Assembly (NCBI GenBank): GCA_036844615.1
Contig: DAIUFK010000008.1
Location: forward strand, 1 to 49,446
Length of the DNA: 49,446 bases
Source of the DNA: Palsa-872 sp036844615
GTDB lineage: Bacteria > Chloroflexota > Dormibacteria > Dormibacterales > Dormibacteraceae
Direction of reading: 5' to 3'
The notes below the pieces were generated by a model. That model did not search any database. It was not told the origin of the DNA and saw only the letters and a program-made list of their open reading frames with translations. Every line of letters begins with the position of its first letter. Positions within the stretch are counted from its first letter, which is position 1. Positions 38,569 through 46,964 of the stretch are shown one piece after another. The translations under genes were made by a program, and so were the position numbers.

Positions 38569-39743
38569 CCGTCCTTGCTCCAACTGACTGTGTCGAGCAA
38601 CCGGCCGCTGGTCAGAACAGCGTCCACTCGAGCCGTTGAATGGTCCACGCTGACGATGAGATCGCCGTAGATACCTGCTGCGCCGAACTGCTGGAAGGCG
38701 CAGTTGTGGCGGATTGTATCGGCACTTTTTCCCCCGATCCCCGCCACGAAGTAGTGGACGCCTGCCGCGGATGGCTTGATCCGCTCGTAGTCGTGGTCGT
38801 GACCATTGAAAACCGCATCCACGTGATATTTGTCAAACAGCGGGACCCAGTATTGGTCCACATACGCTGTGGATCCGTGCTGGCCGCATGAGTACGCGGG
38901 GTAATGAAAGAAGACGAACTTCCAACGCGCGCTTGCATGTGCGGCAAGATCGTTTTTCAAGAACTCGTAGTACGGCTGCCCCGGCATATATCCACGTGAC
39001 CCATCGCCTTCGAGCACGATGAAGTGGGCCTCGCCCGCATCGAATGAGTAGTTCCTGTCCGGCATGAAGAAGTTGAGAAGGCTGGGGCCCCCTTGCTGCG
39101 TGGTGTGATCGTGGTTACCGAGCACCCAGATGACTCCGTGTGAGTCGAGGAAGTCCGAATATTGAGGGAAGACGTTCTGATCCATCTCAGTCAGCGTGCC
39201 TCGCTCGTAGGTGTTGTCACCTAGGGTTATGAAGAGGTCCGGATCCTGCTGATTCATCAGGTTCACCACCGCTTGCTCATTTGCGGTCCCGCCCCCGAAA
39301 TCTCCCATAGTTGTGAACCTGATCCGTCCGCTGTCGGGCAAGCTTCGGAAGCTGCCGTGAATGACGGCGCCGCCTGAATGGACAGAGTAGGTGTAGGAGG
39401 TTCCCGGCCGAAGGCCTTCAAGCTCAGCGCTGTGGAGGACTCCGTCCTCTTGCGGGTGGACCCTCATTGGCGCCGAGAGGTCTTCGTTTCCGCCGAGGCC
39501 ATACGCAACGCTGCCATCGACAATCCCCTGAGGAGTCAGCCACGCGACGATGATCGAGTCGGTCCGCGGCTGCAAGAGGTAGGGAACGCGGAGGAATACC
39601 TTGCTTGATACTGGCCGCTCAAGGGACGGCGGCTGTGCTTCGTTTGCGCGTGCAAACGCGAAACCGAAACCGGCACCCGCAGTGAGGGCAAGGATCACGA
39701 GACCCAAGGTGATCGACACCGCTCGGGGCCGCGAAGACTTCAC
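38565..39743 (-). CDS. Secreted purple-acid-phosphatase-like metallophosphoesterase
   Basis: This 392-aa protein has an N-terminal signal anchor (SITLGLVILALTAGAG), a fibronectin-like N-terminal domain (about 45-135, ending in the LRPGTSYTYSVHSG segment) and a metallophosphoesterase domain. The metal-site motifs are TTMGDFGGG (144-152), TLGDNTYERG, VLGNHDHT, FFHYPAYS and FNGHDHDYERI. This order matches purple acid phosphatases and related enzymes. The GTG at 39743 has GGAGGTG 5 nt upstream. It precedes the larger phosphoesterase with an ATGA overlap. The substrate is unknown; a phosphorylated surface glycan is possible given the operon. Confidence 0.88.
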   Translation of the reverse strand: MKSSRPRAVSITLGLVILALTAGAGFGFAFARANEAQPPSLERPVSSKVFLRVPYLLQPRTDSIIVAWLTPQGIVDGSVAYGLGGNEDLSAPMRVHPQEDGVLHSAELEGLRPGTSYTYSVHSGGAVIHGSFRSLPDSGRIRFTTMGDFGGGTANEQAVVNLMNQQDPDLFITLGDNTYERGTLTEMDQNVFPQYSDFLDSHGVIWVLGNHDHTTQQGGPSLLNFFMPDRNYSFDAGEAHFIVLEGDGSRGYMPGQPYYEFLKNDLAAHASARWKFVFFHYPAYSCGQHGSTAYVDQYWVPLFDKYHVDAVFNGHDHDYERIKPSAAGVHYFVAGIGGKSADTIRHNCAFQQFGAAGIYGDLIVSVDHSTARVDAVLTSGRLLDTVSWSKDG

Positions 39744-39864
39744 TGCTGCACCTCCGCGGCCCGTTCCACGGCCAGGGCGCCAGGCAAGCTCTCCGGGGCG
39801 AGGCGCCGGACGCGTCGTGACCGTCGCTTGCGGGGCACGCCGCCATCAGCGCGCTCCCGAGCCT

Positions 39865-42144
39865 TCACCGGCGCCAGCTCTCTCTGAAGTGGTCCGCGCA
39901 CATCTGCCGGAGGAACTCCCAATCGCCTTCGGGTCGCTGCGTGTAAGGGATGGTGAAATAGCGAGCGATGTCGTTTGCCGCATCGGCCGGCATCTTGGTC
40001 AAGCCAACCAAATCCATGAATTCCAGCGCCTCGTGCAGGCGCAGCTTCCCTGGGGTGCTCGAGACCAGGAATAGAGCTCTCCAGGAATGGCTCGACTTCA
40101 TGGCCTGCAGCAGAGCCAACAGCTTGTTGGGGACGGCTTGAGGCATCCGACCCGACCGGCGTGCTTCGTGCGCGTCGCCGACGACAACCGCATCCCACGG
40201 GCCGCCAGCGATCAGCTCGGCTCGCCGGTCCCGGCGGCGAGCCAGGTGCGAGCTGGCCAGGATCACCGGGAAGGCACCCCAAGGGTTGCCCGACCACACC
40301 ATTTCACGATCTTGATGGCTGAAGAAGCTGCCCCGCTCGAACCTCGGAATCTGGAGGTTGAATTTCTCATACAGCTCCTGTTGCCACTCCCGGATCGCCG
40401 ATTGGTGAACCAGGAGCAGGAAGCTCTTGGCTTTGCCTGAGCTGAGGAGGCCACGGGTCATCAAACCCACGTCTACGATCGAGCCCGCTCCGGCTTCGCC
40501 TCCAAGCAAGCCGCCACGTGGGAACCCAGAGACTGCACGCATCGCAATCGCTGTCTGCTGCGGTCGGTATGCCTCCACCGCCACTGGGATACCAGCGTCA
40601 GGGCGGTTGTCGATTGAAAACCCGTCGTCGAGAATCCGCAGCCTTTGCGCGTCGCTCGGGCCGTCGGAGTCGTTGAGCTTGTCAGCGACGACCTCTTGAG
40701 GCCGGGAGCTCAGCATCTGGGGTGCCGGCCACCAACGCCTACCTTCGGCCGCGCCCTGGAAGGCCGACCTCTGCAACGACCCACTTTCCCACCGTCCGAC
40801 CAACCGCTCCCCATACCTCACGCGGACTGCTGCTACGCGGCCGAACGCCCACAGCCGACCACGACCGGCAACAAATACGGCGGCGATGATGACCAGGAGA
40901 GTGAAGGTGATGAGTGTGAGATCGGCCGGCGTAATGACCGGGACGATCACCTCCTGGCTTCGCGAAAGAGCGATTGTGGCGATGGGGGTCACTCCGGAGG
41001 TCAGCACTTGAGCGGCGTAGTTCCCGCGGCTCAAAACGAGGCTGATCTGGCCTTGCTGATCGAGAGTCACGACCTGGACTCGGCCCGTCGGGCCGGTCAG
41101 CTTGATCGGACTGTTGAGGGCGGTGCCGAAGATGGCATCTTTGGCGCCCATCTGCAAGGTGAACAGGAGAAGCTTGATCTGCCATATGCCTCCAGGAGCT
41201 GGGGTGTACCGAAACTGGCCCACGCTGGCGACGTTCAAGCGGTTGTACTTGGCGAAGCTGAGCGAGTATGGGGCGGGGGTGACGTGCAGGCCGCCCTCGC
41301 CAGAATGCTTGGCAGGCAGTGGAGTCTGCAGCCAGATCGGCGCGTAGGGGTATTGAAGCTGAATCACCTCAGCGTTCGGCCCTGAGACAACGACGTCGGA
41401 GACCTGGGTTGGATCGACAGGTTTCAAATCCAGACCGACGAACTGGATCGGCGTCAGGTACGACGCCCTCAGCCCGACAGAGATCGAAATGTCCTTGACG
41501 ACTCTGATGGTTCGCGACGGCTTCCAGCTGTCGTCGGACCATCGGACGAAACTGATCTGAGATGTCGGATCTGGTGGAGGCAGGCTGGCTGCCAGGGTGT
41601 GAATGCCCGCCCGCGCCACGCCAATGACAGCCTCTCCGTTGGCATCGGAAACCGCTCCCCTGCCGCCGTCGAGCTTGAGCGTTACCCCGGGCACTACGGG
41701 CACGGTACGAACCGAGATGATCAGCGGAGCCACATCAAATGTCGCTGTCGCGGAGGCGGGTGCCGCGAAGGAATACTGAGTGGTGCCGTTGTACTTCACC
41801 AAGAGTTGGTGGACTCCCGAGGCCAAGACTCCGCGCAGCCGGAAATGGGCAGTTCCCGCACCGTCTGTGCGCACCATCCGGCGTTCGACGTCGTCGATGA
41901 TGAAATGGAGGCCGGCGTCTGCCCGCAGGACCCCGCCGATCGCGAGGATGGCGTCTACGTCGATCTCCTGTCCCGCCTTGACGACCGATGGGGCGTGCAA
42001 TGTGATTCCATCAGGCAGCGCGGTGTATGTAGGCCCGGGCGGTGGCGCTGGGTCGGCAGCCGGATTCTTCGCAAGCGCCGGCGTCGAGAGCGAAAAAAGA
42101 GCGCCCAGAAACACCAGCACGAGAAGCATCGCTTGGCGCCTCAT
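39865..42144 (-). CDS. Membrane protein with secreted beta domains and a cytoplasmic, degenerate SNF2-helicase-like lobe
   Basis: This 759-aa protein has a signal peptide (1-25), about 375 residues of beta-rich outside sequence and one membrane helix at about 405-427, followed by a basic stretch. Residues 520-759 follow the order of SNF2/RapA helicase lobe 1. There is a PQQTAIAM Q-motif-like segment, RGGLLGGEAGAGSI (543-556) where DExGLGKT is expected, LLLVHQSAIREWQQELYEKF (motif Ia), VVVGDAHEARR (653-663) where DEAH is expected, and LFLVSSTPGK (motif III). The Walker Lys-Thr and the DEAH Asp-Glu are missing and no second lobe follows, so it should not hydrolyse ATP. The gene overlaps its upstream neighbour by 4 bp. 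The role is unknown; a scaffold or sensor is possible. Confidence 0.75.
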   Translation of the reverse strand: MRRQAMLLVLVFLGALFSLSTPALAKNPAADPAPPPGPTYTALPDGITLHAPSVVKAGQEIDVDAILAIGGVLRADAGLHFIIDDVERRMVRTDGAGTAHFRLRGVLASGVHQLLVKYNGTTQYSFAAPASATATFDVAPLIISVRTVPVVPGVTLKLDGGRGAVSDANGEAVIGVARAGIHTLAASLPPPDPTSQISFVRWSDDSWKPSRTIRVVKDISISVGLRASYLTPIQFVGLDLKPVDPTQVSDVVVSGPNAEVIQLQYPYAPIWLQTPLPAKHSGEGGLHVTPAPYSLSFAKYNRLNVASVGQFRYTPAPGGIWQIKLLLFTLQMGAKDAIFGTALNSPIKLTGPTGRVQVVTLDQQGQISLVLSRGNYAAQVLTSGVTPIATIALSRSQEVIVPVITPADLTLITFTLLVIIAAVFVAGRGRLWAFGRVAAVRVRYGERLVGRWESGSLQRSAFQGAAEGRRWWPAPQMLSSRPQEVVADKLNDSDGPSDAQRLRILDDGFSIDNRPDAGIPVAVEAYRPQQTAIAMRAVSGFPRGGLLGGEAGAGSIVDVGLMTRGLLSSGKAKSFLLLVHQSAIREWQQELYEKFNLQIPRFERGSFFSHQDREMVWSGNPWGAFPVILASSHLARRRDRRAELIAGGPWDAVVVGDAHEARRSGRMPQAVPNKLLALLQAMKSSHSWRALFLVSSTPGKLRLHEALEFMDLVGLTKMPADAANDIARYFTIPYTQRPEGDWEFLRQMCADHFRESWRR

Positions 42145-43718
42145 CGCGCGAATCTCCGTTTCCGGCCGGTCAGTGCTGCGAACGCAAGGAGCAGCACCGC
42201 AAGCCCGCCGACAACTCCATACATCTCGACGAGAGCGATCGCCGACGGACCGCGCGCAGCAGTTACAGGAGGACCGCTGACAGCGGGCTGGCTTGGAGCC
42301 CTGGGCGCTTGCGCGAAGTCGAACGCAGACATGAGGTCGTTGGCCGCCTGGTCCCTTGTTGTCAGCGGAGCCAGGCCGTGCAGGCGCTCGATGAACTTGA
42401 GGATCGAGGTGAAGTCGCTCGTCTGATTCAGGACGTATCCCTTCTTCGCGTAAGGCGAGATGATCAGCGCCGGAACTCGAAAGCCATACCCATCACCATC
42501 GACCTGCGGTGGGACCACGTGGTCGTACCACCCGCCCCAGTCATCCCACGTGACGAAGATCGCCGAGTCTTTCCACGCCTGGCTCCGCATGATCGCGGTG
42601 ATGATTCCAACAGTCGCGTTTTGACCGTTCGCCACCTGGCCCGGAGGGTGTTCCGAAGTACCGCCCTGGATGATGTAGTTCACCGAAGGCACCGCATCGT
42701 CGGCGAGATCCTGGTACAGGTTGCCGAGATCCTGAATCTTCGCCATCTTTGCGGGATCGTCGACAACGGAAGGGATGGTCAGCAGCGGCACCCACGCGAC
42801 CTCTGAGTCCTTAGGGTTTGTCGGGTCGATGTGGCGGAAGTTGAGCGTTGGATCGTAATTCTTGACGTAGAACTTCCAGCTCAACCCGGCGCTGTCCAGC
42901 CGATCAAAAATGGTCGTCATCTGGAAGCCCTGGGCTGGGATGCTCTCGCCCAGGCCAGAATCCTTGGCAGCGACCCAGTACTGGTGGTTGGCCAGGCTTC
43001 CACCCATCGCCGAGGAGAAGAAGTGATCGGCCAGGACGTAGTTGTTGGCGAGGTCCCAGTACAGCGGGATGTCGCTCCCGTCGTAGTAGCCGAGCGCCAG
43101 AGATCCGGGAAGGTTGCGGTCTTGCTGCGCTGCCACAAAGCCGTCCATGCGACCGCCGTCGAATGCGGCCAGCGCGCTGATCTGACTGTGGTCGAGGTCC
43201 TGGGTCCTGAGGGCCGGCAAGTGGTACGGCTGAACCACCTTTCCAGCTACTCCGGGGGTGACCGGTACGTTCATGCCGGCAACCAGGCCGTCAACCCCTG
43301 GATACGTGCCGAAGTAGTTATCGAATGTGTGGTTCTCCTGCATGATCACGAACACATGCTTGATATGCCCGGCGGCCTGCGGGTCGACCAGAGCGGCACC
43401 GCTGCGTGACGGCTGTGGCCCCGGCAACGCGGACTTCGTTCGGCGACTGCTGGTGCCTTTGACCAATATCAGCACTTCGCCGACAACCAGGTGGTCGGGG
43501 TTGTTGCCGATCACCGACCGATTCAGCTGATACAACTCCCGCCACTTTGAGATGTCACCCAGACGGGCTTTCGCGATGCTGGATAGCGAGTCTCCCGCTC
43601 GGACCGTGTAATAAAGCGGCAGTGCCGGTGCACTCCCAGAGGCGCTCGCAACGACGGACCCGGTCCAGACCAGTATCAGGCTGGCGAGAAAACCTGCGAC
43701 CAGCTTCGCCGTCCTCAA
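42141..43718 (-). CDS. LysM-containing secreted phosphoesterase (AcpA/phospholipase C family)
   Basis: This 525-aa protein has a signal peptide (1-27), a LysM domain (36-86, YTVRAGDSLSSIAKARLG and NPDHLVVGEVLIL) and a phosphoesterase domain. The latter has IKHVFVIMQENHTFDNYFGT (T131 in the catalytic position, where Ser is common), YFSSAMGGSLANHQYW and TWDDWGGWYDHVVPP (metal ligands). A C-terminal helix (GVVGGLAVLLLAFAALTG) and a basic tail anchor it; no LPXTG motif precedes it. LysM should bind peptidoglycan, so it works at the wall on lipid head groups or phosphorylated polymers. It has 4-bp overlaps with both neighbours. Confidence 0.88.
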   Translation of the reverse strand: MRTAKLVAGFLASLILVWTGSVVASASGSAPALPLYYTVRAGDSLSSIAKARLGDISKWRELYQLNRSVIGNNPDHLVVGEVLILVKGTSSRRTKSALPGPQPSRSGAALVDPQAAGHIKHVFVIMQENHTFDNYFGTYPGVDGLVAGMNVPVTPGVAGKVVQPYHLPALRTQDLDHSQISALAAFDGGRMDGFVAAQQDRNLPGSLALGYYDGSDIPLYWDLANNYVLADHFFSSAMGGSLANHQYWVAAKDSGLGESIPAQGFQMTTIFDRLDSAGLSWKFYVKNYDPTLNFRHIDPTNPKDSEVAWVPLLTIPSVVDDPAKMAKIQDLGNLYQDLADDAVPSVNYIIQGGTSEHPPGQVANGQNATVGIITAIMRSQAWKDSAIFVTWDDWGGWYDHVVPPQVDGDGYGFRVPALIISPYAKKGYVLNQTSDFTSILKFIERLHGLAPLTTRDQAANDLMSAFDFAQAPRAPSQPAVSGPPVTAARGPSAIALVEMYGVVGGLAVLLLAFAALTGRKRRFAR

Positions 43719-45364
43719 GGGTGGACCTCGTAAATCAGGACCACCGGCACCTGGCCCGTGCTCCCATCCTTTCCGTCCGCCCGTTGATAGTCTGCGTAAA
43801 CAAGGATGCCGTTGTACTTATGGACGAAGGCCATCAGCCGGTGCGCGAAAAATGGTGTACGCCCAGCCGAATATGAGTCATAGACGAGGTACTGGACGAC
43901 GTTCGTGCGCACGTCCAGGTCCGCGTTGAGGACCGGTACATAAGTTGGGTTGCGATGGAGTGGGTTGGGGCTGACGCTCAGAGCCCACGCACGTCGCCCG
44001 CCATAGAACTGGATGATGTTTGCGAAGGACGGTCCAATCGTGAAAAAGCGCGCCTCGGGGAGCGTGTTCTGCCTGACCCATTTGCCCACTGGGCGGCTCG
44101 CCTCGAGACCACCCGTCCCGGCGGTGAACTGGATGCCGGCCGGGGGGGAAGAGTTGGGTGCTGACTGGTCGCTGTCGGTCGCGAGGATCGCTGTGGCCGG
44201 GGTGGCTATAACCCCGATCGACCCGACGCCGAGCACCACGGAGCACGTGGCGACCAGGGCGAGCCTCGACCAACCTGACACCGAGGCCTGTGGCAGCTTG
44301 AATCGCGTGCGCGCGAGGGTTCGCGCAAAGAACGCGCTGAGCCAAACCGTGCCATCGGCAGCCAGCAGGGCTACCGGTGTGATCAGCGGAATCAAGTACT
44401 GGAAGCCTTTGACCGGCCAGGCCTCGAAAAAGGCCACCACCACAACGCTCAGCGAAACAATCAGCACGTCGAGGCCCTGCCGACGGCGCAGCGCGATCAC
44501 CAGTCCGACAAGAGCGAGTGCAACAAGCGGAATGCCCACGGTCGGCACCACAGTCAGGTAAAAGCCATAGTCGTGATTGGGGCGCCTGAGCAGCTGCCAG
44601 ATGAAGTATTCCTGAGCGAGCTTGCTGCCGCCGGTTAGAAAAAGAGACAGGGGAAACGGTGCGATGGTAAGCGCGTACACGAGTGCCGAGACTCCGAAAT
44701 CACGAAGCTTGAGCGGAACGTCCCGTGCCAGCATGAAGAACACGAGAACAGCAGGCACCATCAGAATCGCGGTCTCTTTGGACAGGAAGGCCAGGCCTGC
44801 CGAGCAAGCGGCGGCGTAGAGAGTGCGGCCTCGCGGCCGGCGCACGTAAAGCGCAAGGAACAGCATCGTGAGAGAGAAGAAGAAGGCCATCGGGCCGTCC
44901 AGAAGCATCTGGCGCGAAACAATCACCGGATAGGCAGAGATGGCGATGAAGAGCATGGTGAGCAGGCCTACGAGCCTTCCTCGCACGACGGTTCCGATGG
45001 CACCGCCCACTGCGACCATACCCACGCCGAACGCGACGCTGACCAGCCGCGGGGCGAGATCGTTGACGCCAGTGACCCTGTACACCAACGAGACGAGGAA
45101 ATGGACCAGCAATGGGTGCGCCCGGAAGATCCCGAACAATTGGGCATAGTCGGCGTGGCCGGCCAGCGCTGCCGCTTGGCCGGCATAAACCGCCTCATCA
45201 GAGTTGAAGCCGAACCGGTCGACATTGAAGAGGCGCACCGCAGTTGCGAGCACGAGAATCAGCCCAGCCAGAGCAAGGAAGATCCATTGGTTCTCAAGCC
45301 TTACCGCGATGGCAGGCCATGCCGCAACACGGTCACGCAAGGGTCGGTTTAAGGATGCCGTCAA
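43715..45364 (-). CDS. GT39/ArnT-like polyprenyl-phosphate-dependent glycosyltransferase
   Basis: This 549-aa protein has about eleven to twelve membrane helices. The first outside loop has the acidic motif FNSDEAVYAGQAAALAG (D56-E57), typical of GT-C enzymes of the GT39/PMT and ArnT families. These take a sugar from a polyprenyl phosphate carrier and add it to a protein or lipid on the outer face. A C-terminal soluble part from about residue 420 resembles the outside domains of ArnT-like proteins. It starts with TTG in a TTGA overlap with the upstream HPrK-like gene and overlaps the LysM gene (ATGA). The donor is probably made by the GT2 enzyme at the head of the operon. Confidence 0.87.
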   Translation of the reverse strand: MTASLNRPLRDRVAAWPAIAVRLENQWIFLALAGLILVLATAVRLFNVDRFGFNSDEAVYAGQAAALAGHADYAQLFGIFRAHPLLVHFLVSLVYRVTGVNDLAPRLVSVAFGVGMVAVGGAIGTVVRGRLVGLLTMLFIAISAYPVIVSRQMLLDGPMAFFFSLTMLFLALYVRRPRGRTLYAAACSAGLAFLSKETAILMVPAVLVFFMLARDVPLKLRDFGVSALVYALTIAPFPLSLFLTGGSKLAQEYFIWQLLRRPNHDYGFYLTVVPTVGIPLVALALVGLVIALRRRQGLDVLIVSLSVVVVAFFEAWPVKGFQYLIPLITPVALLAADGTVWLSAFFARTLARTRFKLPQASVSGWSRLALVATCSVVLGVGSIGVIATPATAILATDSDQSAPNSSPPAGIQFTAGTGGLEASRPVGKWVRQNTLPEARFFTIGPSFANIIQFYGGRRAWALSVSPNPLHRNPTYVPVLNADLDVRTNVVQYLVYDSYSAGRTPFFAHRLMAFVHKYNGILVYADYQRADGKDGSTGQVPVVLIYEVHP

Positions 45365-46494
45365 CTGGGGCCGCTCGCGACCGGGATTCGAGCCGGGCTG
45401 AGGATCGGTTGGCTGCCAAGGGAAGCTCTTTCCGTGGCATCGGAACGCGACCGGATCATCTCCGGCCAGCTGAAATCATCCACACGAAGCCGGGTGACTT
45501 CCGCCGTACGCAGCGCAGAGCTCAGGATGGCCCTCTCCTTCAAACGCAGGTCGTCATAACCTTGGCCATCGATGACCAGCTGGGGCGCCAGCTGCGCGTA
45601 CGGTGGAAACCCGTAGGCGTCTTCGGTGTTCGCGAGGAGCTCCACGAGCGCCTCTGACGGCGTGACACCGGCGACCAGTGCTGGGCTGCCCCTCTCGATC
45701 AGAAAGACGTTGCGGATTGGAATCCTGCCGCCGATCTCGCAATCGACCAGCTCGGTGATCATGTATTTCGGGGGCGGAATCACCATCTGAACCCCCGCGT
45801 TGAGGGCCATCATCGGCACGTTGAACTGCGCCATCCGCTTGCCTGTCGCACGGCCGGATCGCGAGTGCAGCCGGCTTTGCCACGCCAGAGACAGCCTCTG
45901 AACCGGGGCGAGCCGATGCTGGGGCACCGAGCGCAGCGTGTGCGCGCTGATCGTGAGCGGCTTCGGATAGCGGCTCGCCGTCCCCTGGTCGCTGACGACA
46001 ACCATGTCGTCCGAGTAGAAGGTGCCTCCGTGGCGACGCAGCAACGAAAGAATCGTGCTCGTCTTGCCGGTGTCGGTTTGCGCCGAGAGCATGATCGAGC
46101 GGCCTTCGATCTCGATGCATGCAGCGTGAAGCAGCATGAAGCCACGACTGACGAGGAGGAACCTCAACAGCGGCTCGACGACGTTCGTGTACAGGACGTG
46201 AGGGGAAAGCGCCAGGAGCGGGCCTGCTTTGACGTGAACCGGGTTTCCCATTTCGATGTGGAAGTTCGCGAAAAGGCCGCCCAGGTGCTCTCGATACAGC
46301 AGCCCAGATCCCTTGGCGACAAGAGCCGAGCGAACCCGCGGCCGAATTCCGCCGACCGAAGCGATCTCGATGACCAGGTCGGGGCAGTCGACTTGTTCGA
46401 CCTTGAAGAACTTCAGCTCCGGCAGTGAGACTGCTGACGCAATCTTCAAGATGCCGTCGATGTCGTAATGGTGGCGATGTCCGTTTTTGATCAT
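45361..46494 (-). CDS. HPr-kinase-like P-loop protein
   Basis: This protein of about 377 aa resembles the HprK-related kinases. After about 110 N-terminal residues come FMLLHAACIEIEGRSIML, the P-loop AQTDTGKTST (138-147) and an acidic segment FYSDDMVVVSDQ (159-170), like the second strand of HPr kinase. HprK phosphorylates a serine of HPr, but relatives in peptide and polysaccharide gene clusters have other, mostly unknown substrates. The ATG at 46494 overlaps the GtrA-like stop (ATGA); the open frame extends to 47223 only in antiphase to the other genes. No HPr or PTS gene is in the window, so a carbon-catabolite role is unlikely. Confidence 0.8.
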   Translation of the reverse strand: MIKNGHRHHYDIDGILKIASAVSLPELKFFKVEQVDCPDLVIEIASVGGIRPRVRSALVAKGSGLLYREHLGGLFANFHIEMGNPVHVKAGPLLALSPHVLYTNVVEPLLRFLLVSRGFMLLHAACIEIEGRSIMLSAQTDTGKTSTILSLLRRHGGTFYSDDMVVVSDQGTASRYPKPLTISAHTLRSVPQHRLAPVQRLSLAWQSRLHSRSGRATGKRMAQFNVPMMALNAGVQMVIPPPKYMITELVDCEIGGRIPIRNVFLIERGSPALVAGVTPSEALVELLANTEDAYGFPPYAQLAPQLVIDGQGYDDLRLKERAILSSALRTAEVTRLRVDDFSWPEMIRSRSDATERASLGSQPILSPARIPVASGPS

Positions 46495-46964
46495 GGTGCC
46501 TCCGCTGGAATCGTCCGCCGGCCCGGCCAGATCAGACGGTCGGATAGTGCGAATCGGGCGAAAGTCAGGGCCGCGAGGGTGATCAGATTGGCGAGCAGGT
46601 AGTTGCCGCCAAGGGCCGACGTGACCAGGAACAACAGCGGTAGCCGCACAAGCAGGGCGACGCCATTGACCGCGCCGTAAGCCGCGAAGCGTCGAGCCAA
46701 CCCTCCGAAACCCGGCCGGCTGCGACCACGGAAAACCCACGCCTCGATGCCGGCGAAGTTGAAAGTGGTCGATCCCACAGTTGCCAGCGCGGCAGCGAGA
46801 AGGTACTGCGTCGGCGCTTGGGAAGCCATGAGCGAAAACAAGCCCTGGTTGACGATCAGGCCTGCCGCACCGACCGCGGTGAAGCGGGAGAAGTGGGCCG
46901 CTTTCGCCCAAGCTCCGCCAACAATGACGGCAGTGTCGTCGCGGATCCTCTCGGCCGCCCTCAT
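46491..46964 (-). CDS. GtrA-like membrane protein (polyprenyl-sugar flippase candidate)
   Basis: This 157-aa protein has four predicted membrane helices and GtrA-family features: FSRFTAVGAAGLIVNQGLF in helix 1, TTFNFAGIEAWVF and FARFALSDRLIW at the end. GtrA-like proteins are thought to flip polyprenyl-phosphate sugars or to recruit the GT2 enzyme. ATG at 46964 gives an ATGA overlap with the preceding GT2 gene and is preferred over 47021. It is the second GtrA-like module in the operon, since the GT2 protein carries its own. It lies directly upstream of the HPrK-like gene. Confidence 0.82.
   Translation of the reverse strand: MRAAERIRDDTAVIVGGAWAKAAHFSRFTAVGAAGLIVNQGLFSLMASQAPTQYLLAAALATVGSTTFNFAGIEAWVFRGRSRPGFGGLARRFAAYGAVNGVALLVRLPLLFLVTSALGGNYLLANLITLAALTFARFALSDRLIWPGRRTIPAEAP

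Noticed and set aside
39740..40297. 185-aa frame that might continue the helicase-like protein as a second lobe
   Set aside because: It lacks helicase motifs IV-VI and reads as a shadow of the real frame, so no lobe 2 was found.
45383..45394. GGGATTCGAGCC resembling a tRNA T-arm
   Set aside because: No paired acceptor or anticodon stem is present, and it lies within the HPrK-like gene.
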